From positions 25,372 through 89,371 of the forward strand of contig CACIYC010000002.1 of NCBI GenBank assembly GCA_902590775.1: a DNA stretch of 64,000 bases, given 5' to 3'. This stretch comes from an uncultured Prochlorococcus sp. (GTDB taxonomy: Bacteria; Cyanobacteriota; Cyanobacteriia; PCC-6307; Cyanobiaceae). How positions within the stretch are numbered: position 1 is the first letter of the stretch; each line of letters begins with the position of its first letter. The notes below the pieces were generated by a model. It did no database searches. It was not told where the DNA came from and saw only the letters and a program-made list of their open reading frames with translations. A program made the position numbers and the translations under genes. Positions 10,059 to 19,914 of the stretch are shown piece after piece.

Positions 10059-11285
10059 AAAATTGATAGCGGAAAGAAGTTCTTTAATAAAGATATCTAT
10101 TTCATTTTTAGTTGTAGTAAAGCTAAGACTTGCTCTAGCTGAGGAATTTATTTTATAAAATTTATGCAGTGGCTGACAACAGTGATGTCCGCTTCGAATA
10201 CAAATATTTTGTGAATCAAGTAATTCAGCTAAATCATTTGAGTGAATATTGTCAATGAAGAAAGTAGCTAAGGCTCCTCTATTGACTTGTTTTTCTGGTG
10301 TTGGCCCTAAAATATTAATTCCTTCAATGGTTTCAAGTTTATTAAATAGATATTTAGTTAGGGTTTTTTCATAAGATTGGATTTTATCTAAACCAATGCC
10401 TTGAAGATATGAAATTGCAGCACCCATTCCAATTGCTTCTCCAATTGCAGGAGTACCTGCTTCAAATTTAAATGGTAAATCAGCCCAATTGCTTTGGTAA
10501 AAGGAAACATCTTGGATCATTTCTCCACCTGCAAGAAAAGGTGGCATTTCTTCTAAAATATTTTCTCTAGACCATAAGAATCCGCATCCTGTAGGTCCGC
10601 ATATTTTGTGCGAAGAACCTGCTAAAAAATCAATGTTTAATGTATTTACATTGATTGATTGATGGGCAAGACTTTGGCATGCATCTAGTAAGACCAGGGC
10701 GCCAGCATTATGGGCTATTTCTGTTATTTCTTTAATTGGATTACAAGTACCTAATGTATTACTTATATGAAGAAGACTTATAAGTCGAGTTTTCTCATTT
10801 ACTTTATTAATTAAATCCTCCATATCTAATTCCCCATCTTTTGTAATACCTACATAAACGAGTTTGCAACCTTTCCGATTTGCAAGTAACTGCCAAGGCA
10901 CTAAATTACTATGATGTTCCATCAATGTTACTAATATCTCGTCATTTTCTTTAAGTTGCGAATTACCCCATGAATAGGCTACTAGATTGATTGCTTCAGT
11001 TGCATTGCGGGTAAAAATAATTTCTCTATTAGACTTTGCATTGATAAATTTTGAAGTTATTTGCCTAGCTTCTTCAAACTCTTCCGTTGCTTTTGCACTT
11101 AACTGATGAGCACCTCTATGGACATTTGCATTTTCAAATTGATAATATTTTATTAACTTATCTATGACATATTTTGGCTTCTGGCTAGTTGCTGCATGAT
11201 CAAGATATATTAGATTATTTTCATATTCCTTAAATAGTGGAAAATCTTTTCTTGTTTCTATTCCTAGGTTTTCTATGTTATACAT
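10041..11285 (-). CDS. sufS: Cysteine desulfurase SufS
   Basis: Class II PLP enzyme that takes sulfur from cysteine for Fe-S cluster assembly. The PLP lysine sits in GSSHKICGPTGCGF (about residue 223), and the active-site cysteine is in RSGHHCCQPLH (about 371). That RSGHHC motif is typical of SufS rather than IscS. 414 residues, normal length. It is the last gene of the sufB-C-D-S operon and begins 1 bp after sufD ends. No SufE gene is visible nearby. Confidence 0.97.
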   Translation of the reverse strand: MYNIENLGIETRKDFPLFKEYENNLIYLDHAATSQKPKYVIDKLIKYYQFENANVHRGAHQLSAKATEEFEEARQITSKFINAKSNREIIFTRNATEAINLVAYSWGNSQLKENDEILVTLMEHHSNLVPWQLLANRKGCKLVYVGITKDGELDMEDLINKVNEKTRLISLLHISNTLGTCNPIKEITEIAHNAGALVLLDACQSLAHQSINVNTLNIDFLAGSSHKICGPTGCGFLWSRENILEEMPPFLAGGEMIQDVSFYQSNWADLPFKFEAGTPAIGEAIGMGAAISYLQGIGLDKIQSYEKTLTKYLFNKLETIEGINILGPTPEKQVNRGALATFFIDNIHSNDLAELLDSQNICIRSGHHCCQPLHKFYKINSSARASLSFTTTKNEIDIFIKELLSAINFLKENS

Positions 11286-11286
11286 A

Positions 11287-12477
11287 TTACTTATTTTTTT
11301 TTAGATATTTTGAAAGGTGAGACCATTTAGTTGAATTGATTGGGAAATTATCTATAATTTCTTTACAAAAACCTTTGATTAGTAATAAGTTTGCTTCATT
11401 CCTATTAATTCCTCGACTATTTAAATAAAATATTTGCTCCTCTTCTAGTTGACTAATTGTTGCACCATGATTACATTTAACATCATCTGCAACGATCTTT
11501 AATTGAGGGCTAGTGTGAACTCTACCCTTTTCTGAAAGTAGTAAATTCTTACTTAGTTGTGATGCATTTGTTTTTTGAGCAATTTTTGGGACATCAATCA
11601 ATCCATTGAAAATAGATTGTGAGTTGTCCTCTATGATTGATTTATTGACTTGTTTTACAGAACCATTTGGCCCATTAAACTTTATATAAGAATGAGTAGC
11701 TAATTGCTGATCTTTTTGGGATATAGTAAGACTTTTTATTGTTGACTTAGCATTTCCTTTGACTTGAAAAATATTTTGATCTATATGACTTAAATACCAA
11801 CCTTGTTGAAATGAACTTAAAGAATAACTACTATTTTCTTCCTGTTTAATAGAAACTGTTCCTAGTAAACTTGACAATTCTGATCCTATAGCAATGAAGC
11901 TATGATTTACTTTTGAATTCTCGTCAAGATAGATTTCAATAAGATTACTATGAGAGGATGATGATGAACCTTGTATAATTTGTAGAATATCTAGTTTTGC
12001 ATTCTTTTCAACTAATATTAGTATTTTACTAGGAGTTAAATGCTGTTTTAGATTCTTTATGACTATTTCAAGATTGATCATTTTGTCACTTTTAATTTTT
12101 AGTGCAATTATCTTGTGATTTGTTGCATGGTTAAGATTAGTGAGAAAATTTTCATATGAGGTATTCAAAATTGTTTGATTAGAAAGATATGCTATAAGCT
12201 CATCATTATTAATTTTCTCTATTCCATTTGGAAGCTTGTAATTTTCATTTAAAACTTCTGAATTAATTTTTAAAATTAAAGATTCTTTGCTTGTATTGAT
12301 AGGTAGCTTTAATATATTTTCAAGTCTATTTAAGTTTGTATACCGCCATTTTTCAGCCGATTTTTTTGGAAATCCAATTTTCTCAAGTGATTGCTTAGCT
12401 TCTCTTTGAGAATCTTCTAAAATTTTGCCACCTTTTTCTAGAGAGGATATCCATCTTAAATATGATTCTTGGTTCAT
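11287..12477 (-). CDS. sufD: Fe-S assembly protein SufD
   Basis: A 396-residue scaffold subunit that pairs with SufB in the SufBC2D complex. The C-terminal half has the beta-helix text typical of SufB/Suf[41 protein letters not shown] (in parts). This is the most diverged of the four suf genes, as is usual for SufD. Its ATG overlaps the sufC stop by 4 bp, which suggests translational coupling. Confidence 0.95.
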   Translation of the reverse strand: MNQESYLRWISSLEKGGKILEDSQREAKQSLEKIGFPKKSAEKWRYTNLNRLENILKLPINTSKESLILKINSEVLNENYKLPNGIEKINNDELIAYLSNQTILNTSYENFLTNLNHATNHKIIALKIKSDKMINLEIVIKNLKQHLTPSKILILVEKNAKLDILQIIQGSSSSSHSNLIEIYLDENSKVNHSFIAIGSELSSLLGTVSIKQEENSSYSLSSFQQGWYLSHIDQNIFQVKGNAKSTIKSLTISQKDQQLATHSYIKFNGPNGSVKQVNKSIIEDNSQSIFNGLIDVPKIAQKTNASQLSKNLLLSEKGRVHTSPQLKIVADDVKCNHGATISQLEEEQIFYLNSRGINRNEANLLLIKGFCKEIIDNFPINSTKWSHLSKYLKKNK

Positions 12478-13247
12478 TTGCCAGTATTATTTAAAGCCAG
12501 TCCTTCATAGCCATTTTTTTCTAACTCTATTGCAAGGTCTTTTTTTCCAGTTCGTACGATTTGTCCATTGTGCATCACATGAACAAAATCTGGCTCTATT
12601 TCATTTAATAGACGCTGATAATGTGTAATTAGAACTATAGACTTTTTAGGAGTGTGAAGTTTATTGATACCAGATGCAATTATTCTGAGAGCATCAATAT
12701 CTAAGCCTGAATCGGTTTCATCTAAAAATGCAATATCAGGTTTTAGAAGAGCCATTTGCAAGATTTCATTACGTTTTTTTTCTCCTCCAGAGAAGCCTTG
12801 GTTGACTCCTCTTTCTAAGAAAGCTTTATCCATTTTTACAATTTCTAATTGCTCCTCTATAAATGCTTCAAATTCAAATGTGTCTAGTTCACTTTCTTTT
12901 AGTTGTTTTCTTCTTGCATTCACAGAAACTCTTAGAAAGTCAATATTTTTAACTCCAGGAATTTCTATGGGATATTGGAATCCAAGGAAAATTCCTATAT
13001 TAGATCTTATCTCTGGTTCTAAATCTTTTATATTTTTATGTTTAAAAAATATTTCTCCAGAAGTAATTGAATAGGATGGATCTCCAGCTATTATTTTAGA
13101 TAAAGTACTCTTTCCACTACCATTTTTTCCCATAATTGCATGAATCTCACCTTCATTAATTTTTAAATTGATACCATTTAGAATGTTCTTTTCATCAATT
13201 CCTGCATAAAGATTGCGTATTTCTAGTATTAATTTATTGGAATCCAT
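12474..13247 (-). CDS. sufC: Fe-S assembly ATPase SufC
   Basis: A 257-residue ABC-type ATPase that drives conformational change of the SufBCD scaffold. Walker [13 protein letters not shown] is near residue 40, the signature is [11 protein letters not shown], and Walker B reads [12 protein letters not shown]. The ETDSGLD form in place of EPTSGLD is typical of SufC. No membrane segments. It lies between sufB and sufD in the operon. Confidence 0.97.
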   Translation of the reverse strand: MDSNKLILEIRNLYAGIDEKNILNGINLKINEGEIHAIMGKNGSGKSTLSKIIAGDPSYSITSGEIFFKHKNIKDLEPEIRSNIGIFLGFQYPIEIPGVKNIDFLRVSVNARRKQLKESELDTFEFEAFIEEQLEIVKMDKAFLERGVNQGFSGGEKKRNEILQMALLKPDIAFLDETDSGLDIDALRIIASGINKLHTPKKSIVLITHYQRLLNEIEPDFVHVMHNGQIVRTGKKDLAIELEKNGYEGLALNNTGK

Positions 13248-13286
13248 AAAAATAGTTAATTATCATTAGGTAAATTTTTTGAGATT

Positions 13287-14729
13287 TCACCCTACAGAGC
13301 CTTCTAATTTTAGTCCTAAAAGACCATCTGCTTCTGAAGCAAACTCCATCGGTAACTCATTGAAAACATCTCTGCAAAAGCCACTTACAATCATAGAAAT
13401 TGCTTCTTCATTATCTATTCCTCTACTTTGCAAGTAAAATAACTGTTCTTCTGAGATTTTAGATGTACTTGCTTCGTGCTCAACTACTGAATACATCTGT
13501 TGTGAATTAATATAAGGGTATGTATTCGCTTCTGCTTGATCTCCAATTAATAACGAATCACATTGACTATAATTCTTGGATCCTTTTGCTTTGGGTGAAA
13601 TTTGTACGAGACCTCTATAGCTGTTTTTAGACTTTCCTGCACTAATACCTTTGCTGATAATAGTTGATTTACTATTTTGACCAATATGAATCATTTTGGT
13701 CCCAGTATCTGCTATTTGTTTGTTATTAGTTAATGCTACAGAGTAGAATTCTCCAATTGAACTTTCACCTTCTAAAATACAACTGGGATATTTCCAAGTA
13801 ATAGAAGAACCAGTCTCTACTTGAGACCAGCTAATTTTGCTTCTTGCACCCTTGCATTTCCCTCTTTTAGTGACGAAATTATATATCCCACCTTTGCCAT
13901 TCTTGTCACCAGCATACCAGTTTTGAACAGTTGAATATTTTATGTAAGCATCATCAAGAGCAACAAGTTCAACAACTGCCGCATGAAGGGTATTTGTGTC
14001 AAACATAGGGGCCGTACAACCTTCTAAATAACTTACTGAAGAACCTTCTTCTGCAATTATTAATGTTCTTTCAAATTGTCCTGTATCGCCAGAATTAATT
14101 CTAAAATATGAGGAAAGTTCCATAGGACACTTTATACCTCTTGGGACATAAACAAATGATCCATCACTAAATACAGCTGAATTTAAAGCAGCAAAAAAGT
14201 TATCATTTATCGGCACAACTTGGCCCAAGTATTGCTTGATAAGATTAGGGTGCTTTTGGATTGCTTCGCTAATTGAACAAAAAATTACTCCTTCTTTAGC
14301 TAATTGTTCTTTAAAAGTTGTTGCTATAGATACACTATCAAATACTGCATCTACAGCAACATTAGATAATCTTTTTTGCTCACTTAGAGGAATTCCTAGC
14401 TTATCAAAGGTTTCTAGAATTTCTGAATCTACTTCTTCAAGACTTGCTTTTTTTTCTATATCTTTTGGTGCAGAATAATAAATTAAATCTTGATAATCAA
14501 TAGGAGGATAATTTAAATTTGCCCAATTAGGTTCTTTCATCTTTTCCCATTTTCTTAATGCTTTTAATCTAAAACTTAATAAGAATTCAGGTTCATTTTT
14601 TTTCTTAGATATTAACCTAACAATTTTTTCATTAATACCTTTTGGAATTTTTTCAGATTCAATTTCTGTGAGAAAACCATACGGATATGATTTCTCAAGT
14701 ACTTTTGAAATGGTTTCGTTAGAAGGCAT
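13287..14729 (-). CDS. sufB: Fe-S assembly protein SufB (Ycf24)
   Basis: A 480-residue scaffold on which new clusters form. Family segments include [34 protein letters not shown], and the C-terminal [21 protein letters not shown]. Conserved Cys residues occur in the core ([19 protein letters not shown]). It is the first gene of sufBCDS. The 81-bp gap to the divergent gene at 14811 must hold the operon promoter; two short inverted repeats lie there. No SufR regulator gene is visible next to it. Confidence 0.98.
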   Translation of the reverse strand: MPSNETISKVLEKSYPYGFLTEIESEKIPKGINEKIVRLISKKKNEPEFLLSFRLKALRKWEKMKEPNWANLNYPPIDYQDLIYYSAPKDIEKKASLEEVDSEILETFDKLGIPLSEQKRLSNVAVDAVFDSVSIATTFKEQLAKEGVIFCSISEAIQKHPNLIKQYLGQVVPINDNFFAALNSAVFSDGSFVYVPRGIKCPMELSSYFRINSGDTGQFERTLIIAEEGSSVSYLEGCTAPMFDTNTLHAAVVELVALDDAYIKYSTVQNWYAGDKNGKGGIYNFVTKRGKCKGARSKISWSQVETGSSITWKYPSCILEGESSIGEFYSVALTNNKQIADTGTKMIHIGQNSKSTIISKGISAGKSKNSYRGLVQISPKAKGSKNYSQCDSLLIGDQAEANTYPYINSQQMYSVVEHEASTSKISEEQLFYLQSRGIDNEEAISMIVSGFCRDVFNELPMEFASEADGLLGLKLEGSVG

Positions 14730-14780
14730 AGCTTGTGAAAGCGCTACTCAAGTGAATGAAAAAGTACTTTATTAACCTAG

Positions 14781-14799
14781 ACTCATAGTATACATAAGT
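14781..14799. promoter_or_regulatory. Imperfect inverted repeat in the sufB upstream region
   Basis: In the short gap between sufB and the divergent gene, the sequence has half-sites ACTnAT and ATnAGT separated by 7 bases. A separate perfect 10-bp palindrome, AAAGTACTTT, lies at 14761-14770. Either could be an operator for the suf operon. Neither matches the CAAC-N6-GTTG pattern reported for cyanobacterial SufR, so the assignment to any regulator is open. Confidence 0.3.
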
Positions 14800-14810
14800 T
14801 GCATTTGTGA

Positions 14811-15191
14811 ATGTATTCGGGGTCAGAGAGGCAAGACACCACAATTCTTTTGAACTTTGCTGATATTGAGCGAATTGAAGAAACTGGTTTTTCTAGTTTA
14901 GATAAGCACTACATTCGTCTGCTTGCTCATTGTCTTGCATGCTTTAAGACTATGACTGACGGATCAACTAAAGGTCAGTTACCAACTTCCGATGTGTGCT
15001 TGAAATGGCTTCTTGAACAAGATGGATGCCAAGCTGACGAATCATTTGCTTCTTCTTTACTTGAGCAGTTTTTGTCTGCCGCAAATCAATTGGAGCGTTT
15101 AGCAGATCATTTTGAAATATCGCCTTTAGAATTGACCTTGGATCATTTAATTAATTTTCAAAGATTCCATGAAAATTCAAAAAAAGATTGA
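14811..15191 (+). CDS. Conserved picocyanobacterial protein of unknown function, divergent from sufB
   Basis: A 126-residue acidic, mostly helical protein. I do not recognise a domain. Visible features are an LDKHYIRLLAHCLACFKTM segment with a CxxC-like pair (HCLAC) near residue 45, two more cysteines (VCLKW, DGCQAD) and a helical C-terminus. The four cysteines and position head-to-head with sufBCDS could suggest a link to Fe-S assembly, but this is inference only. No DNA-binding motif of the SufR type is seen. The start is ATG at 14811. Confidence 0.75.
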   Translation: MYSGSERQDTTILLNFADIERIEETGFSSLDKHYIRLLAHCLACFKTMTDGSTKGQLPTSDVCLKWLLEQDGCQADESFASSLLEQFLSAANQLERLADHFEISPLELTLDHLINFQRFHENSKKD

Positions 15192-15494
15192 TGCTTCTTA
15201 GATTTAGATTGCCGACTTTCAATTTTTTGTGATCCCAAAGAAAAGCTGATTAATTTTTTCTGAAAAAATCCACGATTTCGGATGAAGAAGTCGGATTGAG
15301 AACATGATAGAAACTTTTCTTTTTTTTTTTACGATTTTCTTTAATCGCCAGTATTTGCAATTGGTTTGTATCTAGATTGAATTTTTGATTTAGTTGTTGG
15401 TAGTCAGTAGATCCTGACCACAGCAACTAAAAACTTCCAATCTGAGGAAAATCAGAACATACTGATCCCGAACAAAAACGGAGGTTCTCAAAAC
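15192..15494. other. 303-bp intergenic stretch before the DUF4912 gene
   Basis: No convincing gene is present. It contains a possible nested hairpin at 15267-15297 (AATC/GATT, CGA/TCG and TTC/GAA arms) and an 11-base T run at 15320-15330. A strong ribosome-binding site GGAGG at 15480-15484 precedes the next gene. It could be a long 5' leader or a small RNA; there is no family match that I can name. Confidence 0.35.
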
Positions 15495-16595
15495 GTGGCC
15501 CAGGATAAAGAATTGTTGTCACGTTTAACACTTCGTCAGTTGCGTATAAAAGCAAGTGAGTTGAGGATTCCTCTTTATAGTAGAAAGTCAAAAGCGGCTT
15601 TGATTAAAGAGATTGATTTGTATGAAGCAAGAAAAAAAGCAGATAACAATTTACTTGCAGGGTTGAATAGTTTAAAAGAAAAGATATCTGATTCTTTTGC
15701 TTCTTCAATAGTAGAAACTAGAGTTGTCTTTCTTCCTAGGGATCCAGAATGGTCATATGTTTTTTGGGAAATTTCTGAATCTGATCGTAAGCGTGCACAA
15801 TCTCACGGAGCGAGTCGACTTTGTTTGCGTTTATCAGATGTCACTGGTACACAAAATGGTGAAAAATTAGCTGGAATTTTGCGAGAAGTCACAGTTGATA
15901 GTCATAGTACAGAATGGTATTTACCTATTCCAGTTGGAGATCGTGATTATAAGGTTGAGCTTGGCTATCATTTTTCTTCTCAATGGATTTCATTAGCATT
16001 TTCTTCAATAGCTAGAGTTCCTTCTTTGCATCCAAGTGATCAGGTATTAGATCAATTTGTACCTTTTAGTTTGGAGGGAACTCCTAGTACTGATTCTGTT
16101 ACACAACAAATTGATTCAGTTTCTGATTCACGAGATAATGATTTACATGAAAGGTTGTATCAGACAGCCACAACGAATTTCCGTAAAACTCGAATAGGTT
16201 CTGAAGAATTTCAAGAAACAATTGGAAAGAATCAATCTATGCAGGGACTTACAGATTCAGGCTCAGGTCTTTGGGCAAGTGGTAGAAATGAATCTGGTGT
16301 TGGTGGTATCGCGACAAGTGATCGTTCTTTTTGGTTGATTGCAGATGCTGAATTAATTGTTTATGGCTCTACCGATCCCTCTGCAAAATTACAGATTGGC
16401 GGGGAACATATTCCATTAGCTTCTGATGGTACTTTTAGATTACAAGTTCCGTTTCGCGATGGTGTACAAAATTATTTGATAGAGGCAATAGATTCTTCAG
16501 GTTCCAAGAAACGCAATATTAGTATGAAATTTGAAAGAGTTACTCCTCAAGACAATACTAATCCAATTGATCAAGCTAAATCAGAATGGTTCTAG
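15495..16595 (+). CDS. DUF4912 domain protein with N-terminal SAP/Rho-N-like helix pair
   Basis: A 366-residue protein. Residues 8-45 (LTLRQLRIKASELRIPLYSRKSKAALIKEI in parts) resemble a SAP or Rho N-terminal nucleic-acid-binding helix pair. Residues 70-190 match the DUF4912 pattern, with FLPRDPEWSYVFWEIS and a following beta-rich domain. A last beta-rich segment (residues 275-350) contains ELIVYGSTDPSAKLQIGG, which looks like an Ig-like repeat. Function is unknown. GTG start supported by GGAGG 10 bases upstream. It is followed by a tiny membrane protein and pgm. Confidence 0.8.
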   Translation: MAQDKELLSRLTLRQLRIKASELRIPLYSRKSKAALIKEIDLYEARKKADNNLLAGLNSLKEKISDSFASSIVETRVVFLPRDPEWSYVFWEISESDRKRAQSHGASRLCLRLSDVTGTQNGEKLAGILREVTVDSHSTEWYLPIPVGDRDYKVELGYHFSSQWISLAFSSIARVPSLHPSDQVLDQFVPFSLEGTPSTDSVTQQIDSVSDSRDNDLHERLYQTATTNFRKTRIGSEEFQETIGKNQSMQGLTDSGSGLWASGRNESGVGGIATSDRSFWLIADAELIVYGSTDPSAKLQIGGEHIPLASDGTFRLQVPFRDGVQNYLIEAIDSSGSKKRNISMKFERVTPQDNTNPIDQAKSEWF

Positions 16596-16610
16596 ATGAA
16601 TTCATAACAT

Positions 16611-16787
16611 ATGAAAATTTCTCGTTTTTTTGTGGCAGTAACTCCTCTTGCAGGTGCAATAATTTTTCCTTTAGTTGTTCCTATTTCTATTAGTCAGTTA
16701 GGAATAAGTTCTGGTGTCATTATTGCTCTTCTTGTAAGTACTCTATGGTTTGTTTCAATGTTAAGAACTTCAGAGATGCCTCACTGA
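16611..16787 (+). CDS. Small membrane protein, 58 residues, unknown function
   Basis: An ATG frame between the DUF4912 gene and pgm encodes two hydrophobic stretches (about 6-26 and 34-50) joined by a short polar turn, and ends RTSEMPH. The composition, with clean alternation of membrane and turn residues, looks coding, and I believe similar proteins with this same ending occur across marine picocyanobacteria. No function is known to me. It starts 15 bp after the upstream stop. Confidence 0.65.
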   Translation: MKISRFFVAVTPLAGAIIFPLVVPISISQLGISSGVIIALLVSTLWFVSMLRTSEMPH

Positions 16788-16844
16788 AATCAGAAGTAGT
16801 GCATTTTCTTAAATGCTTTTTCTTTTTCCAGATATTCCAAATTT

Positions 16845-18506
16845 ATGCCTTTTATAGAGCTTTCATCAGACGATACACATTTCAGTGTAGCTTTACCAAC
16901 GCCTTTTACTGACCAGAAACCAGGAACTTCTGGTCTTCGAAAGAGCACGAAGAAATTTCAAGAACCTCATTATTTAGAAAGTTTCGTTGAAGCAATTTTT
17001 CAGATTCTTCCTGGTGTTCAAGATGGTGTGTTGATTGTTGGTGGAGATGGTCGGTTTGGAAATAGGAATGCTATTGATGTAATTCTCCGTATGGCTGCAG
17101 CACATAGAGTGAAGAAGGTCATAACAACAGTTGATGGAATTCTTTCTACACCTGCAGCTTCTCATTTAATTCGAACTCACAAAGCAGTTGGAGGAATTAT
17201 TCTTTCTGCTAGTCATAATTCTGGCGGACTTGATGGTGATTTTGGTGTGAAGCTTAATGGTCCAAATGGAGGACCTGCTTCTGAAGCTTTAACTAATCAG
17301 ATTTATTCATGTACAAAAACTCTTGAGAGATATCACATCATCAAGAATGATCCTATATGTCTCAATGAACCAGGAAACTTTTTTATAAAATCTATGTATG
17401 TTGAGGTGATAGATGGAATAGACGGATATATCGATTTAATGCAGCAGATTTTTGATTTTGACAGAATTAGTTCTTTGTTAACAAATGATTTTTTGATTGC
17501 ATTTGATGCTCTCAATGCAGTTACAGGTCCTTATGCAAAAAAATTGTTAGAAGAGATTCTAGGTTCACGTCCTGGAACTGTAAGGAATGGAATCCCTTTG
17601 GAGGATTTTGGAGGATGTCACCCTGATCCAAATTTAACTTATGCAAAGGACTTAGCGGATTTGCTTTTGAATGGACAAGAGTATTCTTTTGGAGCTGCCT
17701 GCGATGGTGATGGAGATCGCAATATGATTTTAGGCAGAAATTGTTTTGTTAATCCCAGTGATAGTCTTGCAGTCTTAACTGCTAATTCATCTTGCGTACC
17801 TGCGTATTCAGAAGGCTTGTTAGGTGTAGCTCGATCAATGCCAACCAGTGCAGCAGTTGATGTTGTTGCTAAGGATTTAGGAATAAATTGTTTTGAGACT
17901 CCTACAGGCTGGAAGTTCTTTGGTAATCTTTTAGACTCAGGCCAAATCACTATTTGTGGTGAAGAGAGCTTTGGTACAGGAAGTAATCATATAAGAGAAA
18001 AAGATGGACTATGGGCAGTACTTTTTTGGTTGCAGATTTTGGCAGAAAAAAAATGTTCAGTAAAAGATTTAATGATGCAACATTGGAGTCGTTTTGGACG
18101 TCATTATTATTCTCGGCATGATTATGAATCAATTTCTAGTGAGATAGCTCAAGATTTATATGGAAATGTTGAATTAAGATTACCTTCGCTCATTGGTAAG
18201 CCTTTTGCTGGGCAAAATGTTTCTCATGCTGACAATTTTATATATAAAGATTCTGTAGATAGTTCCATTACCACTAATCAGGGCTTGAGAATTCTTTTGG
18301 ATGATGGAAGTAGAGTCATTATGCGACTTTCTGGAACAGGTACCCAGGGAGCGACATTAAGGGTTTATTTAGAAAGCTATGTATCTTCGAATAATGATTT
18401 AAATCAAGATCCGCAAATTGCTCTTTCTCAATTAATCGAATCTATTGATTTATTTGCTGAAATCACAAAAAGGACTGGTATGACTAGGCCTACTGTAATT
18501 ACTTGA
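16845..18506 (+). CDS. pgm: Phosphoglucomutase
   Basis: Interconverts glucose 1-phosphate and glucose 6-phosphate, linking glycogen to central metabolism. 553 residues, the length of the alpha-PGM type. The phosphoserine loop reads LSASHNSGG (about residues 119-127; usually TASHNPGG), the metal loop is DGDGDRN (about 287-293) and the sugar-binding loop is GEESFGTGSNH. The N-terminus keeps the KPGTSGLRK segment. All catalytic features are present, with N-S in place of the usual N-P after the histidine. Confidence 0.95.
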   Translation: MPFIELSSDDTHFSVALPTPFTDQKPGTSGLRKSTKKFQEPHYLESFVEAIFQILPGVQDGVLIVGGDGRFGNRNAIDVILRMAAAHRVKKVITTVDGILSTPAASHLIRTHKAVGGIILSASHNSGGLDGDFGVKLNGPNGGPASEALTNQIYSCTKTLERYHIIKNDPICLNEPGNFFIKSMYVEVIDGIDGYIDLMQQIFDFDRISSLLTNDFLIAFDALNAVTGPYAKKLLEEILGSRPGTVRNGIPLEDFGGCHPDPNLTYAKDLADLLLNGQEYSFGAACDGDGDRNMILGRNCFVNPSDSLAVLTANSSCVPAYSEGLLGVARSMPTSAAVDVVAKDLGINCFETPTGWKFFGNLLDSGQITICGEESFGTGSNHIREKDGLWAVLFWLQILAEKKCSVKDLMMQHWSRFGRHYYSRHDYESISSEIAQDLYGNVELRLPSLIGKPFAGQNVSHADNFIYKDSVDSSITTNQGLRILLDDGSRVIMRLSGTGTQGATLRVYLESYVSSNNDLNQDPQIALSQLIESIDLFAEITKRTGMTRPTVIT

Positions 18507-18539
18507 TTTTAAAGATGCTTAAATTGTTACTTTAAAACT

Positions 18540-19883
18540 TTGGGAAAAGATCTTTTTGCTTTTCATAGCGATCAACAACTTCAACAGCATGCACCTCTTG
18601 CGGATAGATTGCGACCTACTAACTTAGAAGATTTTGTTGGTCAACAATCCATTCTTTCTAAGGGGAGGCTCTTAAGAAGAGCTATCGAGGCAGATATGGT
18701 TGGTAATCTTATTCTTCATGGCCCTCCTGGAGTTGGAAAGACTACTTTAGCGAAGATAATTGCTGCTAATAGCCGTGCTCATTTCACTGAATTAAATGCT
18801 GTTTTGGCTGGTATTAAAGAGATTCGCATGGAGGTTGATTCTTCCAGAGAGCGATTAGGTAAATATGGACTTAAGACAATTCTTTTTCTTGATGAGGTTC
18901 ATCGTTTTAATAGTGCTCAGCAAGATGCATTATTACCTTGGGTTGAAAATGGTACCTTTGTTTTGATTGGAGCAACGACTGAGAATCCTTATTTTGAAGT
19001 TAATAAAGCGTTGCTTAGTCGATCTAGAATTTTTCGTTTAACTCCTATTGAAGCAAATGATTTGCATATGCTTTTACAACGCGCATTGTCTGATAGAGAG
19101 AAAGGATTTGGGTCAGTGGCAGTCAACATAAGCAAAAATGCAGCCGATCATTTGGTTGATATTGCAAATGGCGATGCTAGAACTTTGCTTAATGCTCTTG
19201 AATTAGCCGTTGAAACAACTCCTTGTGATGGAAACAGTATCAAACACATTAATTTGAAAATTGCTGAAGAATCGATTCAGGAGCGTGCTGTTCTTTATGA
19301 CAAGAAAGGAGATTCTCATTTCGATACTATTAGCGCATTTATTAAATCTTTGAGAGGTTCAGATCCAGATGCTGCATTATTTTGGATGGCTCGTATGTTG
19401 GAAGCAGGTGAAAATCCTAAATATATTTTCCGAAGAATGCTTATAGCAGCAGCAGAAGATGTTGGCTTAGCAGATCCACAGGCCATTGTTGTTGTTCAAT
19501 CTTGTGCCGCTGCTTTTGATCGAGTTGGGTTACCTGAAGGAATTTATTTTCTTTCTGAGGCTTCACTTTATTTAGCAAGTACTGAAAAAAGCAATAGTGT
19601 TTTAGCTATTAATTCAGCGCAAAGTTCTGTTAGAAATTCTCCGAAGCAAGAGGTTCCTATTCATCTTCGAGATCCCAATAGAGATCGATCCCAAGCAGGA
19701 GATGGTATTGGCTATCGTTATCCTCATGATTTCTGTGAGAATTGGGTTGATCAAACTTATTTACCTAATGAACTTTCTGAAGAAGTTTTTTGGCATCCAA
19801 CTTCTCATGGTTGGGAAGGAGATAGAAAAAAAGTTTTATTAAAAAGAAAAAATCATAGAGATGTTATTAATTCCATAGAGTAA
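18540..19883 (+). CDS. rarA: Replication-associated recombination ATPase RarA (MgsA)
   Basis: A clamp-loader-like AAA+ ATPase acting at stalled replication forks. Walker A GPPGVGKTT (residues 61-69), Walker B FLDEVHRFN (about 117-125), sensor 1 IGATTENPYFE. The C-terminal oligomerisation domain has RGSDPDAALFWMARMLEAGE and YPHDF, as in E. coli RarA. 447 residues, standard. The start is a TTG, which follows pgm by 33 bp; a short gap suggests read-through from pgm. Confidence 0.95.
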   Translation: MGKDLFAFHSDQQLQQHAPLADRLRPTNLEDFVGQQSILSKGRLLRRAIEADMVGNLILHGPPGVGKTTLAKIIAANSRAHFTELNAVLAGIKEIRMEVDSSRERLGKYGLKTILFLDEVHRFNSAQQDALLPWVENGTFVLIGATTENPYFEVNKALLSRSRIFRLTPIEANDLHMLLQRALSDREKGFGSVAVNISKNAADHLVDIANGDARTLLNALELAVETTPCDGNSIKHINLKIAEESIQERAVLYDKKGDSHFDTISAFIKSLRGSDPDAALFWMARMLEAGENPKYIFRRMLIAAAEDVGLADPQAIVVVQSCAAAFDRVGLPEGIYFLSEASLYLASTEKSNSVLAINSAQSSVRNSPKQEVPIHLRDPNRDRSQAGDGIGYRYPHDFCENWVDQTYLPNELSEEVFWHPTSHGWEGDRKKVLLKRKNHRDVINSIE

Positions 19884-19912
19884 TTAATTAACTATTTTGA
19901 TTAATTATTTTT
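19881..19912. terminator. AT-only hairpin between convergent rarA and the PPTase gene
   Basis: TAATTAAT (19881-19888) and ATTAATTA (19900-19907) form an 8-bp stem with an 11-base loop, followed by a T-rich run. It lies in the 31-bp gap between two convergent genes and includes the rarA stop codon. The stem has no GC pairs, so its strength is doubtful. Confidence 0.3.
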
Positions 19913-19914
19913 AC

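Noticed and set aside
12664..13074. A 136-codon plus-strand frame
   Set aside because: Antisense to sufC with no domain of its own; the suf gene has all its motifs.
15305..15376. A 23-codon frame in the 303-bp gap
   Set aside because: Low-complexity poly-Phe text from a T run; no ribosome site.
17639..17950. A 103-codon minus-strand frame within pgm
   Set aside because: Antisense shadow of a strongly conserved enzyme gene.
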